Shown here: positions 43,861 through 52,373 of the stretch, in pieces
Numbering within the stretch: the stretch's first letter is position 1
Layout: the number at the start of each line of letters is the position of its first letter
Notes under the pieces: generated by a model
What the model was told of the DNA's origin: nothing
Databases searched by the model: none
What the model saw: only the letters and a program-made list of their open reading frames with translations
Program-made: the position numbers and the translations under genes
DNA from: Enterococcus moraviensis ATCC BAA-383
GTDB taxonomy: Bacteria; Bacillota; Bacilli; Lactobacillales; Enterococcaceae
Assembly (NCBI RefSeq): GCF_000407445.1
Contig: NZ_ASWB01000004.1
Location: 310,001-374,000 of the forward strand
DNA: 64,000 nt
Reading direction: 5' to 3'

Positions 43861-45402
43861 ATGGAATTATTACAAGTCAAAGATTTAACTTATGCAGTAC
43901 CTGATAAACAGCTTTATGAAAACAGTTCATTTACGTTAAGAAGTCACGAACATATGGGCATCGTCGGTAAAAATGGTGCAGGAAAAAGTACCTTGTTGAA
44001 GATGCTTTTAGGGAACGTTTTACCCGATGCAGGAGCAATCATATGGAATCCAGCTGCTACATTAGGATATTTAGACCAATATGTGGATATGGATCAATCG
44101 CTGACGATCAACGAATTTTTAAGATCAGCTTATCAAGAATTATTTGCCACAGAACAAGAAATGTTGAAACTTTATGAGACATATGGTGAAACGGGCGATG
44201 ACCAATTGTTAACAAGAGCGGCAACCTATCAAGAAAATTTGGAAATGAAGGGATTTTATGAAGTTGAAAATGATATCAGCAAAGCAATCACAGGGCTTGG
44301 CATCAGTGATGCTGATCAAACATTAGCTGCATTAAATCGTGGGGATCAAATCAAGGTCATCTTGGCTAAATTACTATTGGAAAAACCATCTGTCTTAATT
44401 TTAGATGAGCCAACCAACTATTTAGACCAAGAACATATCGAATGGCTGACAGATTATCTAAACGCATTTGAGAATGCATTTATCATCGTTTCCCATGATA
44501 CAGAATTTTTAAGTAACATTGCAACCTGTATCTGTGATATTGATTTTGGTTCGATCAAAAAATACCATAGCAACTACACTGATTTTTTGAAACAAAAAGC
44601 GCACTTAGCCGAAGCCTATCAAAGTCAATTTGTAGCCCAACAACGAAAAATCAAAGAAACAGAAGCCTTCATTCAGAAAAATATTGCAGGGATCAAAACC
44701 AAAATGGCGCAAGGTAGAAGAAAGCATTTGGAGAAAATGGATCGTTTGAAAGAACCAGAGAAAAAGATAAAATCTAATTTTTCTTTTAAACTGATGCCCC
44801 AAAGTTCACCCAATGTTTTGACGATTGACGAACTAATAGTAGGGGACAAGGAACCGGTACTGACTGTACGTGATTTACAAGTGAAAAAAGGCGAAAAAAT
44901 AGTACTCACTGGTGCAGATGGTTTAGGAAAATCAACACTGATAAAAACGCTTCTATCAATAGTGCCAGCGATTTCTGGAAAAACACATTTTTCACCACAG
45001 GTTGTTCCAGGATACCATTCACAAGATATAGAGTGGGAAAATACTGATTGGACACCGATCGAAGCGCTAGCCAATAAATACACGAAACTTACGTATGAAG
45101 ATGTTCGGCGAGAGTTGGCTAAGTGTGGCTTGAAACGAGAAACTGCTTCAAAAAATATTTATATGCTAAGCGGTGGGGAACAATCAAAAGTGAAATTATG
45201 TGACCTAACGATGCAACCAAGCAATTTCCTGATTTTAGATGAGCCAACCAATCATTTAGATGTGGATTCGAGAAAATCCCTACAAGATGCTTTAAAAACG
45301 TTTAGAGGCAGTATTTTGCTCGTTTCAAATGATGAAGAGTTTTATTCACCAATCGCAGATCAAGTATATACCATTGCGGATAAACATCTTCTGAAGCAGT
45401 GA
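43861..45402 (+). CDS. ABC-F ribosome-associated ATPase with degenerate motifs
   Basis: A 513-residue protein with two ABC domains (residues about 1-230 and 320-510) joined by an ABC-F type helical linker (about 230-300) and no membrane part. Walker A1 is GKNGAGKST, Walker B1 LILDEPTNYLD, signature 2 LSGGEQSK and Walker B2 LILDEPTNHLD. Oddly, signature 1 is LNRGDQIK instead of LSGGQ, Walker A2 is GADGLGKST, and the second H-loop is SND instead of SHD. ABC-F proteins remove antibiotics or resolve stalled ribosomes. The leader with attenuator suggests antibiotic-inducible expression; the drug cannot be told. ATG 43861 follows AGAGGAAA. Confidence 0.85.
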   Translation: MELLQVKDLTYAVPDKQLYENSSFTLRSHEHMGIVGKNGAGKSTLLKMLLGNVLPDAGAIIWNPAATLGYLDQYVDMDQSLTINEFLRSAYQELFATEQEMLKLYETYGETGDDQLLTRAATYQENLEMKGFYEVENDISKAITGLGISDADQTLAALNRGDQIKVILAKLLLEKPSVLILDEPTNYLDQEHIEWLTDYLNAFENAFIIVSHDTEFLSNIATCICDIDFGSIKKYHSNYTDFLKQKAHLAEAYQSQFVAQQRKIKETEAFIQKNIAGIKTKMAQGRRKHLEKMDRLKEPEKKIKSNFSFKLMPQSSPNVLTIDELIVGDKEPVLTVRDLQVKKGEKIVLTGADGLGKSTLIKTLLSIVPAISGKTHFSPQVVPGYHSQDIEWENTDWTPIEALANKYTKLTYEDVRRELAKCGLKRETASKNIYMLSGGEQSKVKLCDLTMQPSNFLILDEPTNHLDVDSRKSLQDALKTFRGSILLVSNDEEFYSPIADQVYTIADKHLLKQ

Positions 45403-45692
45403 GGTGAACGCTGAGGCTGTTGACTGGATGTAAAACGACCATCTCTATGAATTTTAGTGGACCAGACAAGAAATTCCCAAGGTAAAAACGCAACAACTTC
45501 TACACTGAATTTTGATGTTCAAAAGTGGAATGTTAAAGTGCTAATTAGCTACACAAAAGAAAGAAGTCTTTCATATTGAACGCTCAGATAAACTTCTTCC
45601 GCTATTAATAACTTCATTGTGTCTAAACCCTATGAATTTTTCTAATTTAGTTTATAGTTAAAAGAACAAATTAAAATTCAAAGGAGAACTAA

Positions 45693-46529
45693 ATGTTCAC
45701 AACAATTGAAGAAGCTAATTTTCAACAAGTAGTCGATACATGGAATCAAGGATTTAGCGATTACCTATTACCGATCAATGTCGATCAAAAAGGCTTAGAG
45801 CAAAGAATCCAATCATTAAAACTGTCCAAAAAACTTTCTGTTCTCTATTCAATCAATGGTGAATTTGCGGGTATTATCTTGTTAGGTGTACAGACTTTTC
45901 GAAATATAAAAGTGATGTGGGTCGGTGGAATGGCTGTAGTTCCGAAATATCGCCAAAACAAAGTTGCCTCCAAATTGATGAACTACGCTGAACAGATGGC
46001 AAAAGAACATCACTGTGAGCATTTACTCCTCGAAGTGCTTGAAGCCAATGAACGGGCGAAACATTTATATCAAACTAAAGGGTTTCAAACTATAAATGAG
46101 TTAGTCGTTGGGGAGGTTGTGTTACCCCCTACGACAAATAAAAAAAGTAAGATTCACTTTCAACCTATCGCACCAAAAGAGCAAGTAGTGAATGAAAATA
46201 AATGGACACCTTGGCAAAACCGCTGTATTTTTTCTGATAAAAACTATACTATTTACCAAGAGTCAGCTAAAATTGGTTCGATCAGTTTTAATGTGGTGGA
46301 TGAATCTTCTAGCAAAAACTTGATCCTAAAACAACTCCATTTATTTGAGCAACGAGACGTATTCTTAGTAGAGAACATCCTAACTACTTTAAAAGAGCAA
46401 GAAAACAGTGATAGCATCAAAGTAACCAATTTTGATAAGGAAACGTCTGAATATGCTGTACTTGAAAAAATCGGTATGAGCATACAACTCACACAATTTC
46501 AGCTAGCAAAAAAAATTGTTCAATCATAG
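45693..46529 (+). CDS. GNAT acetyltransferase, two-domain
   Basis: A 278-residue protein. Residues about 1-150 form a GNAT domain with the acetyl-CoA strand and loop VGGMAVVPKYRQNKVASKLM and a later EANERAKHLYQTKGF. Residues about 160-278 are less clear and may be a degenerate second GNAT half. AAAGGAG precedes the ATG. The 290 bases upstream hold no gene that I can support. Acceptor unknown. Monocistronic, with a strong terminator. Confidence 0.82.
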   Translation: MFTTIEEANFQQVVDTWNQGFSDYLLPINVDQKGLEQRIQSLKLSKKLSVLYSINGEFAGIILLGVQTFRNIKVMWVGGMAVVPKYRQNKVASKLMNYAEQMAKEHHCEHLLLEVLEANERAKHLYQTKGFQTINELVVGEVVLPPTTNKKSKIHFQPIAPKEQVVNENKWTPWQNRCIFSDKNYTIYQESAKIGSISFNVVDESSSKNLILKQLHLFEQRDVFLVENILTTLKEQENSDSIKVTNFDKETSEYAVLEKIGMSIQLTQFQLAKKIVQS

Positions 46530-46537
46530 TAACCCCA

Positions 46538-46587
46538 AAAATATAACTAGGTTTGTTTTAGCGAATAAACCTAGTTATATTTTTTTG
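46538..46587 (+). terminator. Terminator
   Basis: AAATATAACTAGGTTT pairs perfectly with AAACCTAGTTATATTT, followed by Ts. Confidence 0.92.
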
Positions 46588-46707
46588 CTGAAAAGACTGT
46601 TAAATAAAGGAGCAATGTATCGTTGCATGCCTCCCTATTGTATAATAAAGGAAAGCAACGTATTTATGCGCTAAAGATGCTGGACGCTAGAAAGTAGGTG
46701 GACTATA

Positions 46708-47520
46708 GTGACTGTAGAAATGGGGAAACAACTAAAAAAATTCCGTCAGGAGCAAGGGGTGTCTCAACAAGAACTAGCAGATTACTTGTCTATCTCCCGG
46801 CAAACAATTTCCAAATGGGAGTTAGGAAAAAGTCTTCCAGATGTTGAAAATATTATAAGACTTTGCGATTATTTCAATATCAGTGCAGATGTTCTAATCG
46901 GACGTAAAAAGCCTAGTTTTTTTGAAAACTTGTTCAGAGGAAAAGAAAGAAGGCAAATGCCTATGGATCAAGAGAAAGAAAAAAAGAACAATGCAGTATT
47001 TTATAGTGCCTATGCACCAGATATCGAACCACTGATTCTAGCGGGGCAGCGAGTGAACACATTTGTGAAAATTGAAGAGAACATTTTGCCGCACGCTACT
47101 TTTTCTAAATTAATGGGGTATGCTAATTGTTTATGCAACTTTAATGGCGAGAAGGTCTCAATTGATCAAATCGGGAAATTTGAATGGGTTGTAAATACTC
47201 CAATAGAAAAACCAATCGTTGAATTTTCACTTCAAGATGTTTTGGAGATAAAGCTACAATTTGGTAAATATTTTCGGAATGTTGGCGGTAACTTTGTGAC
47301 ATTGATCGATATTGTGACCAAAGACCAAACGTATTCTTTTTGGGTAGAATCTTTAAAAATCGCCTATGTGATTTGGCATCATGAAAAATTTAAGAACGTA
47401 AAACTCAACGTAGATAAAACATTCCAAAAAGCTTTAAACTTATCCAATGAAGAAGAGGCAGTTGCCGCAATTCGCAATGATGCAAAAAACATTCCCTTAT
47501 TCTACAGCAATTCAAAGTGA
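46708..47520 (+). CDS. XRE-family regulator with C-terminal sensor-like domain
   Basis: A 270-residue regulator. Residues 5-65 are a Cro/CI-type helix-turn-helix (GVSQQELADYLSISRQTISK then WELGKSLPDVENI). Residues about 100-260 are an uncharacterised soluble domain, possibly a PH-like or ligand-binding fold. The GTG at 46708 is five bases after AGGTGG; an ATG at 46720 is too far from it. An imperfect palindrome around GCAATGTATCGTTGC (46612-46626) upstream may be its own operator. Target genes unknown; the divergent 158-residue membrane protein downstream is convergent, so not an obvious target. Confidence 0.8.
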   Translation: MTVEMGKQLKKFRQEQGVSQQELADYLSISRQTISKWELGKSLPDVENIIRLCDYFNISADVLIGRKKPSFFENLFRGKERRQMPMDQEKEKKNNAVFYSAYAPDIEPLILAGQRVNTFVKIEENILPHATFSKLMGYANCLCNFNGEKVSIDQIGKFEWVVNTPIEKPIVEFSLQDVLEIKLQFGKYFRNVGGNFVTLIDIVTKDQTYSFWVESLKIAYVIWHHEKFKNVKLNVDKTFQKALNLSNEEEAVAAIRNDAKNIPLFYSNSK

Positions 47521-47585
47521 ATCATATAGTTTAGAAAAGAGCCGGTGTGTACCGTCACTTTTTTATTTATGTAAGCTTAGTCTAA

Positions 47586-47624
47586 AAAAAGTGATCTTGC
47601 TGCAGTAGCACAAGATCACTTTTG
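47586..47624. terminator. Bidirectional terminator
   Basis: AAAGTGATCTTG pairs with CAAGATCACTTT, with A- and T-tracts on either side. Confidence 0.88.
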
Positions 47625-47667
47625 ATTTTATAGAACACTATAGTTTCGACTCTATTTTGAAAAAAGT

Positions 47668-48144
47668 TTAGCTATTCCTTTTTATAGTTAAATAGTCTTC
47701 ACGAGCCTTTGTTGAATCTTCTTTCATCGTTGGATATGCTTTTTTTATATCGTTCGCAGTAAGAAAAAAGAAAATAATAGCTACAATTTCAAGAGGGAAG
47801 ACAATCAAGCCCATTAGACCCAAAGATACATCCCCTGTTCCTCCACTATAGATTTCAGAAATCATTAAGATACCAATGAGAAAGCCAATTGCTTCTGCGA
47901 CATACATGATTATTGGGGCCACATATTTTCTTTTAGATACAAGTGTTAATTTACGTACACCAATATGTGCTAAAATCGTAAACACAAAGATAATCACGCC
48001 GACTGAGTTTAGATCTATTCCTAAAAAAGACAAAATAAATACAGCAATAACAATGATTGGAATGCCCAAATAGTATCCATATACTTGGTACGGCCTAACA
48101 TTGTCTTTCATTTCTTTTTTTGCAACCTTCAAGTGTTCTTTCAT
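47668..48144 (-). CDS. Four-helix membrane protein of unknown function
   Basis: A 158-residue protein with four membrane helices (about residues 28-48, 52-70, 80-100 and 110-135) flanked by lysine-rich ends. The start is the ATG at 48144, nine bases after GGAGG; ATG 48153 overlaps that site. It resembles small DUF-type integral membrane proteins often encoded beside XRE or PadR regulators, but I do not recognise the family with confidence. Confidence 0.65.
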   Translation of the reverse strand: MKEHLKVAKKEMKDNVRPYQVYGYYLGIPIIVIAVFILSFLGIDLNSVGVIIFVFTILAHIGVRKLTLVSKRKYVAPIIMYVAEAIGFLIGILMISEIYSGGTGDVSLGLMGLIVFPLEIVAIIFFFLTANDIKKAYPTMKEDSTKAREDYLTIKRNS

Positions 48145-48410
48145 AACAAACATCCTCCTTAATTTTAAAACCATTTGTTATTATACCATTCTTGATATTC
48201 CAAATTCTAGATAGAAATAGAGAGTTTGAGAGGCAATCAAGGAACAAAATGCAACTATACATAATAAATAGAAAGGTGTTTTTTTTTTGAATCATTTAAG
48301 CGATGTCAAACCTCAAGTAGTATTAAAAAATCAGCCTCAGTACTGATATATCATAAAATAGACTTTGTTATAATAAAAACAAGAGAAAAACATTGAGAAG
48401 TAGGGGTGTT

Positions 48411-49505
48411 ATGAGGGTGGGAACTATTGATAGGGTGGTTAAAGAAAAAAAAATAAGTACTCAAGGCATTGATTTAGTTAAATATGCAGCAGCAATTTTA
48501 GTGATTTGCTTCCATTGTGAAAGAATTTTTCAAGATCCGGCAATCAATCATTTATTTAAGAATGTATTTTGTCGATTTGCGGTTCCATACTTTTTGATTT
48601 CTACAAGTTACTTTGTTAGAAAAGGACAGAATCAATCACCAGATTACATAAAACACTATATCAAATCGTTAGGGAAATCGTATTTATTTTGGAGCTTGCT
48701 CTATTTGCCAGTAGGCTTTATGTGGATCCAACAAAATTATTCTCTTGACCCAATGCTGTATCCAGTTGCCTTAATAGTAGGTTTCTTTTATACAGGAACG
48801 TATTATCATCTATGGTATATTCCAGCTATGATTTTTGGCATTGTTTGTGTTCAGTGGCTACTTAAAAAGACAGGGTATGGCTTACTGTTTGTACTTGCAG
48901 GGATAACATATGGATTTGGTACACTAGAAACGTATTATGCCTATATTGAAAATGAACAGTTGAGAAATTTTTTTGATCAGTATTTAAGTAACTTTATCAC
49001 TACGCGTAATGGTTTATTTTTCGCATTGATATTTGTAGCAGTGGGTTTTTTCTTATGGGATCATCAAGAGAAAATCATTCGTCTTCAGAAGTATCTGAGT
49101 AGGCTTCTAGCGGTGATGGGGTTATTGTTAATAATAGAAGGTAGTGTGGTTTATGCGAACGTTGGAATTGATAAGAATTTCATGTGGATGTTAATTCCGT
49201 TTACTAGTTGTCTTTTTTGTTGGAGTTTGTTTATAAAAGTAGATAGGAAAATCGATGTAAAGCGTTTGAGAGAATTAGGTAAGTATTATTTTTTCATTCA
49301 CCCACTGTGCATTTTGTGGACAGCAAGTTTGGTAAATAACTATGCATTTCTAAGTAATACGTGGCTACAGTTGGTTGTAACACTGAGTGCGACACACATA
49401 TTGAGTTCATTGGCAATAACATTGGTTCAGCAACTACCCTATTACTATTTCGATCTACAACTTATGCTTCAAGTAAATCGAGCGTATCTACAAAAACTTA
49501 TTTAA
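48411..49505 (+). CDS. Acyltransferase-3-type membrane protein similar to the VanT membrane domain
   Basis: A 364-residue protein with about ten helices of the acyltransferase-3 family. The run RFAVPYFLISTSYFV, YYHLWYIPAMIFG and TRNGLFFALIF follows the membrane half of the vancomycin-resistance serine racemase VanT as I remember it, but no racemase domain is fused here. The start is taken as ATG 48411 after AGGGG; in-frame codons back to 48393 lack a better site. It may O-acylate a wall polymer or move a small substrate. Monocistronic. Confidence 0.78.
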   Translation: MRVGTIDRVVKEKKISTQGIDLVKYAAAILVICFHCERIFQDPAINHLFKNVFCRFAVPYFLISTSYFVRKGQNQSPDYIKHYIKSLGKSYLFWSLLYLPVGFMWIQQNYSLDPMLYPVALIVGFFYTGTYYHLWYIPAMIFGIVCVQWLLKKTGYGLLFVLAGITYGFGTLETYYAYIENEQLRNFFDQYLSNFITTRNGLFFALIFVAVGFFLWDHQEKIIRLQKYLSRLLAVMGLLLIIEGSVVYANVGIDKNFMWMLIPFTSCLFCWSLFIKVDRKIDVKRLRELGKYYFFIHPLCILWTASLVNNYAFLSNTWLQLVVTLSATHILSSLAITLVQQLPYYYFDLQLMLQVNRAYLQKLI

Positions 49506-49534
49506 ATGAATGTAAAACAGTTTCTATGAAAAGT

Positions 49535-49578
49535 GAGGCTGAGATAAAACGCCCAATCGTCTATCTCAGCTTCTTTTT
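49535..49578. terminator. Terminator
   Basis: GAGGCTGAGATA (49535-49546) pairs with TATCTCAGCTTC (49562-49573) followed by Ts; it can also serve the convergent fabI. Confidence 0.85.
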
Positions 49579-49586
49579 CTAGTTTT

Positions 49587-50339
49587 TTACGTAAGGTGAA
49601 CGCCCTTATCCACATAAATAATATCCCCTACGATACCAGCAGCTAATTCACTGACTAAAAAGGCACACGTATTCCCTACTTCTTCGATCGTTACACCAGC
49701 TTTATCTGGCGTACGGCCTTCGGAAATTTTGATCAATTGATCGTAATCTTTTACGCCTGTGACAGCAAGTGTTTTGATTGCACCTGCTGAGATGCCATTC
49801 ACACGGATTTTATCAGCAGCAAATTCATAAGCTAAATATTTTACGGCTGTCTCTAAAGACGCCTTAGCGATGCCCATCATGTTGTAGTTTGGAATGGCTC
49901 TTTCAGAACCTAGGTATGTCATCGTTACGATACCAGCGCCTGGATTTAGCATTGGCTTAGCATGATGTGCAACAGCTAACAATGAGTAACTACTGATGTC
50001 TTGCGCTAATAGAAAACCTGAACGACTGATATCACTGACATTTCCATCTAGTTCTTCTTTGTTGGCAAATGCAATTGCATGGACTAGGCCATCGATTTTT
50101 TCATATTTTTCTTGAATCGTTTGGAAAGCTTGTGCAATCGAGTCGTCAGATGCCACATCACATTCAACAAGTAAATCTGTAGGTTCAGCTAATTTTAATA
50201 ATTGCTTTTTCATGCGTTCGTTTTGGTAAGTATAAATAATATCTGCACCTTGTTCTTTTAATGCTTTGGCACATCCCCAAGCGATACTTCTCTTGTTTGC
50301 TACGCCCATTACGACGATTTTTTTATTTTTTAAAAACAT
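49587..50339 (-). CDS. fabI: Enoyl-[acyl-carrier-protein] reductase FabI
   Basis: A 250-residue NADH/NADPH-dependent enoyl-ACP reductase of the SDR fold, last step of each fatty-acid elongation cycle. The nucleotide loop GVANKRSIAWG (12-22) and the catalytic pair Tyr152 and Lys159 (NYNMMGIAK) fit FabI. The start is the ATG at 50339 after AAGGGGA; the frame extends to 50390 without support. It is divergent from fabO-fabN, as I recall for E. faecalis. The shared 304-bp region carries FabT-like boxes. Confidence 0.93.
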   Translation of the reverse strand: MFLKNKKIVVMGVANKRSIAWGCAKALKEQGADIIYTYQNERMKKQLLKLAEPTDLLVECDVASDDSIAQAFQTIQEKYEKIDGLVHAIAFANKEELDGNVSDISRSGFLLAQDISSYSLLAVAHHAKPMLNPGAGIVTMTYLGSERAIPNYNMMGIAKASLETAVKYLAYEFAADKIRVNGISAGAIKTLAVTGVKDYDQLIKISEGRTPDKAGVTIEEVGNTCAFLVSELAAGIVGDIIYVDKGVHLT

Positions 50340-50426
50340 ATGGATTTTTCCCCTTTTAAAATTATTTTTAGTGTGTGAAAAAGGTCTCACATCTTAACAA
50401 AATCGTACGATCTGATTTTATTTAAG

Positions 50427-50455
50427 TTGACGGATAAAATTGCAACTGGTATTAT
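50427..50455 (+). promoter_or_regulatory. fabO-fabN promoter
   Basis: TTGACG (50427-50432), 17 bases, TATTAT (50450-50455). Confidence 0.7.
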
Positions 50456-50543
50456 CTGTGTTGAGAAAGATAAAAAATTTCTCTAACGAATAAACAACAC
50501 CTGTACAGACATTTTATCGGATGTCTGAATTATTAACTAAAAT

Positions 50544-50560
50544 ACTTTGAAAGTCAAACT
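50544..50560. promoter_or_regulatory. FabT box 1
   Basis: ACTTTGAAAGTCAAACT fits the FabT pattern A-N-TTTGA-N3-TCAAA-N-T exactly. FabT is the MarR-type repressor of fatty-acid genes in Lactobacillales. A TTGAAA inside it could serve as -35 of a second promoter. Confidence 0.8.
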
Positions 50561-50609
50561 ATTTTACTTAAATTTAAACAAAAAAGTGGTGTTTACGCAA
50601 GTTTTTTTT

Positions 50610-50626
50610 AATTTGATAGTCAAAAC
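50610..50626. promoter_or_regulatory. FabT box 2
   Basis: AATTTGATAGTCAAAAC has the same TTTGA-N3-TCAAA core, 66 bases after box 1 and just before the fabO ribosome site. Confidence 0.75.
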
Positions 50627-50643
50627 AATAGTGGAGGTGCACG

Positions 50644-51882
50644 ATGAAACGAGTTGTAATAACAGGAATGGGAGCAGTGACTCCTTTAGGAAATACGGTA
50701 AAAGAGTATTGGCAAAATTTAGTCAATGGGAAATTAGGAATCGCTAAAATCACGAAGTTTGATTCTGAAGATACAGGTGTAGCACTTGCAGGTGAAGTAA
50801 AAGATTTTGACCCGAGTGAAGTTCTTGATCGTAAGGAACAAAAACGGATGGATCTATTTTCACAATATGGTTTAGTCGCTGCAATGGAAGCATGGAATAT
50901 GAGTGGCTTAACGCAAGAAACAATCGATCCAAAGCGCTTTGGCGTAATCGTTGGTAGTGGTATCGGCGGGATGACGACCTTACAAGACCAAGTAAGAGTT
51001 ATGGATAAAAAAGGTGCTAAACGTGTGACGCCATTCTTTGTACCAATGGTGATCGCAAATATGGCTTCAGGAAATATTTCAATCAAATTAGGTGCAAAAG
51101 GACCTTCTCAAACAATCGTAACTGCTTGTGCATCTGCGACAAACGCAATTGGTGAAGCATTCCGCACAATTAAATATGGCTTGGCGGATATGATGATCAC
51201 AGGTGGAACCGAAGCGACAATCTGTGAAATCGGAATTGCTGGGTTTGCTGCGTTGAGTGCGTTGAATACAACAGAAGATCCAACAAGAGCGTCGATTCCG
51301 TTTGATAAAGAACGCCATGGATTTGTGATGGGTGAAGGTGCGGGCATGTTGATGCTAGAAGAACTTGAGCATGCGCAAAAACGTGGAGCTACGATCTTAG
51401 GTGAGATCGTAGGATACGGTAGTAATTGCGATGCTAGTCATATGACAGCGCCGCTAAAAGATGGTAGTGGAGCGGCAGATGCTATTGAATTGGCTCTAGC
51501 TGAAGCGTCGATTGATGCTTCTGCTGTAGGCTATGTCAATGCACATGGGACATCAACACCAGCAAATGATGCGGCCGAAACCGCAGCTTTAAAACGTGTC
51601 TTTGGTGAACGTGCCTACGATATTCCAATTTCGAGCACGAAAAGTATGACAGGTCATCTCTTAGGAGCGGCTGGAGGAATTGAAGCAATTGCTTGTGTGA
51701 AAACGTTACAAGAAGGTGTTGCACATCCAACAGTTGGCTATCAAGTAGAAGACCCTGAATGTGATTTAGATTATGTAACAGCAGGCTCACGTCCTGTACA
51801 AGCAGACTATGCAATCAGCAATTCGTTTGGCTTTGGCGGACACAATGGCGTTATTTGTATGAAGAAATGGGAGGAAAACTAA
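50644..51882 (+). CDS. fabO: 3-oxoacyl-ACP synthase II (FabF/FabO)
   Basis: A 412-residue condensing enzyme. The Cys-His-His triad is Cys162 (TACASAT), His301 (NAHGTSTP) and His338 (MTGHLLGAAGG). In E. faecalis, FabO is the FabF homologue that elongates the cis-3-decenoyl intermediate from FabN and so works in unsaturated fatty-acid synthesis. Here it is directly followed by the dehydratase gene, two bases after its stop, in the E. faecalis-like order, which is why I prefer FabO to the housekeeping FabF. GTGGAGGTG precedes the ATG. Confidence 0.85.
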   Translation: MKRVVITGMGAVTPLGNTVKEYWQNLVNGKLGIAKITKFDSEDTGVALAGEVKDFDPSEVLDRKEQKRMDLFSQYGLVAAMEAWNMSGLTQETIDPKRFGVIVGSGIGGMTTLQDQVRVMDKKGAKRVTPFFVPMVIANMASGNISIKLGAKGPSQTIVTACASATNAIGEAFRTIKYGLADMMITGGTEATICEIGIAGFAALSALNTTEDPTRASIPFDKERHGFVMGEGAGMLMLEELEHAQKRGATILGEIVGYGSNCDASHMTAPLKDGSGAADAIELALAEASIDASAVGYVNAHGTSTPANDAAETAALKRVFGERAYDIPISSTKSMTGHLLGAAGGIEAIACVKTLQEGVAHPTVGYQVEDPECDLDYVTAGSRPVQADYAISNSFGFGGHNGVICMKKWEEN

Positions 51883-51884
51883 CA

Positions 51885-52319
51885 ATGACAAGATTAATGA
51901 ATGCAACAGAAATTATGGAAATGATTCCAAACCGTTACCCAATTTGCTTTATCGACTATGTGGATGAAATTATTCCAGAGAAAAAAATTATCGCGACCAA
52001 AAACGTTACGATCAATGAAGAATTTTTCCAAGGACATTTCCCTGGAAATCCAACAATGCCAGGTGTTCTAATTATTGAAGCATTGGCACAAGTTGGGTCG
52101 ATCTTGATTTTAAAAATGGAACAATTTAACGGCGAAACAGCGTATATCGGTGGGATCAATAAAGCCAAATTCCGTCAAAAAGTTGTTCCTGGTGATGTAT
52201 TGAAATTACATTTTGAAATCGTAAAAATCAGAGATTATGTAGGAATTGGAAAAGCGACAGCTTTTGTTGAAGATAAAAAAGTTTGTGAATGTGAATTGAC
52301 GTTTATCGTAGGTAGATAA
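51885..52319 (+). CDS. fabN: 3-hydroxyacyl-ACP dehydratase/isomerase FabN (FabZ family)
   Basis: A 144-residue hot-dog-fold dehydratase. Catalytic His51 is in GHFPGNPTMPG and Glu65 in IIEALAQ. In E. faecalis the copy next to FabO, FabN, both dehydrates and isomerises C10 intermediates to make unsaturated fatty acids, whereas a separate FabZ only dehydrates; position favours FabN. The ATG at 51885 uses a site within the fabO end (GGGAGGAAAA). Isomerase activity cannot be confirmed from motif residues alone. Confidence 0.83.
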   Translation: MTRLMNATEIMEMIPNRYPICFIDYVDEIIPEKKIIATKNVTINEEFFQGHFPGNPTMPGVLIIEALAQVGSILILKMEQFNGETAYIGGINKAKFRQKVVPGDVLKLHFEIVKIRDYVGIGKATAFVEDKKVCECELTFIVGR

Positions 52320-52325
52320 ATAAAT

Positions 52326-52371
52326 AAACAAAAAAGTCGAAACTAACAAAATGTTTCGGCTTTTTTGTTTA
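52326..52371. terminator. Bidirectional terminator
   Basis: AAACAAAAAAGTCGAAAC pairs with GTTTCGGCTTTTTTGTTT; it ends fabN and the convergent pucR-type gene. Confidence 0.9.
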
Positions 52372-52373
52372 TT

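Noticed and set aside
45403-45692. Possible degenerate copy of the structured repeat (TAGCTACACA at about 45548)
   Set aside because: Only ten bases match the element start; the stems and the conserved 3' end are missing.
48287-48346. 19-codon TTG frame after a run of ten Ts
   Set aside because: AAAGG is present upstream but the start is a TTG within a homopolymer, and the peptide has no recognisable features.
50574-51086. Minus-strand 170-codon frame across the fabO start
   Set aside because: It overlaps FabT box 2, the ribosome site and the conserved fabO N-terminus; a shadow frame.
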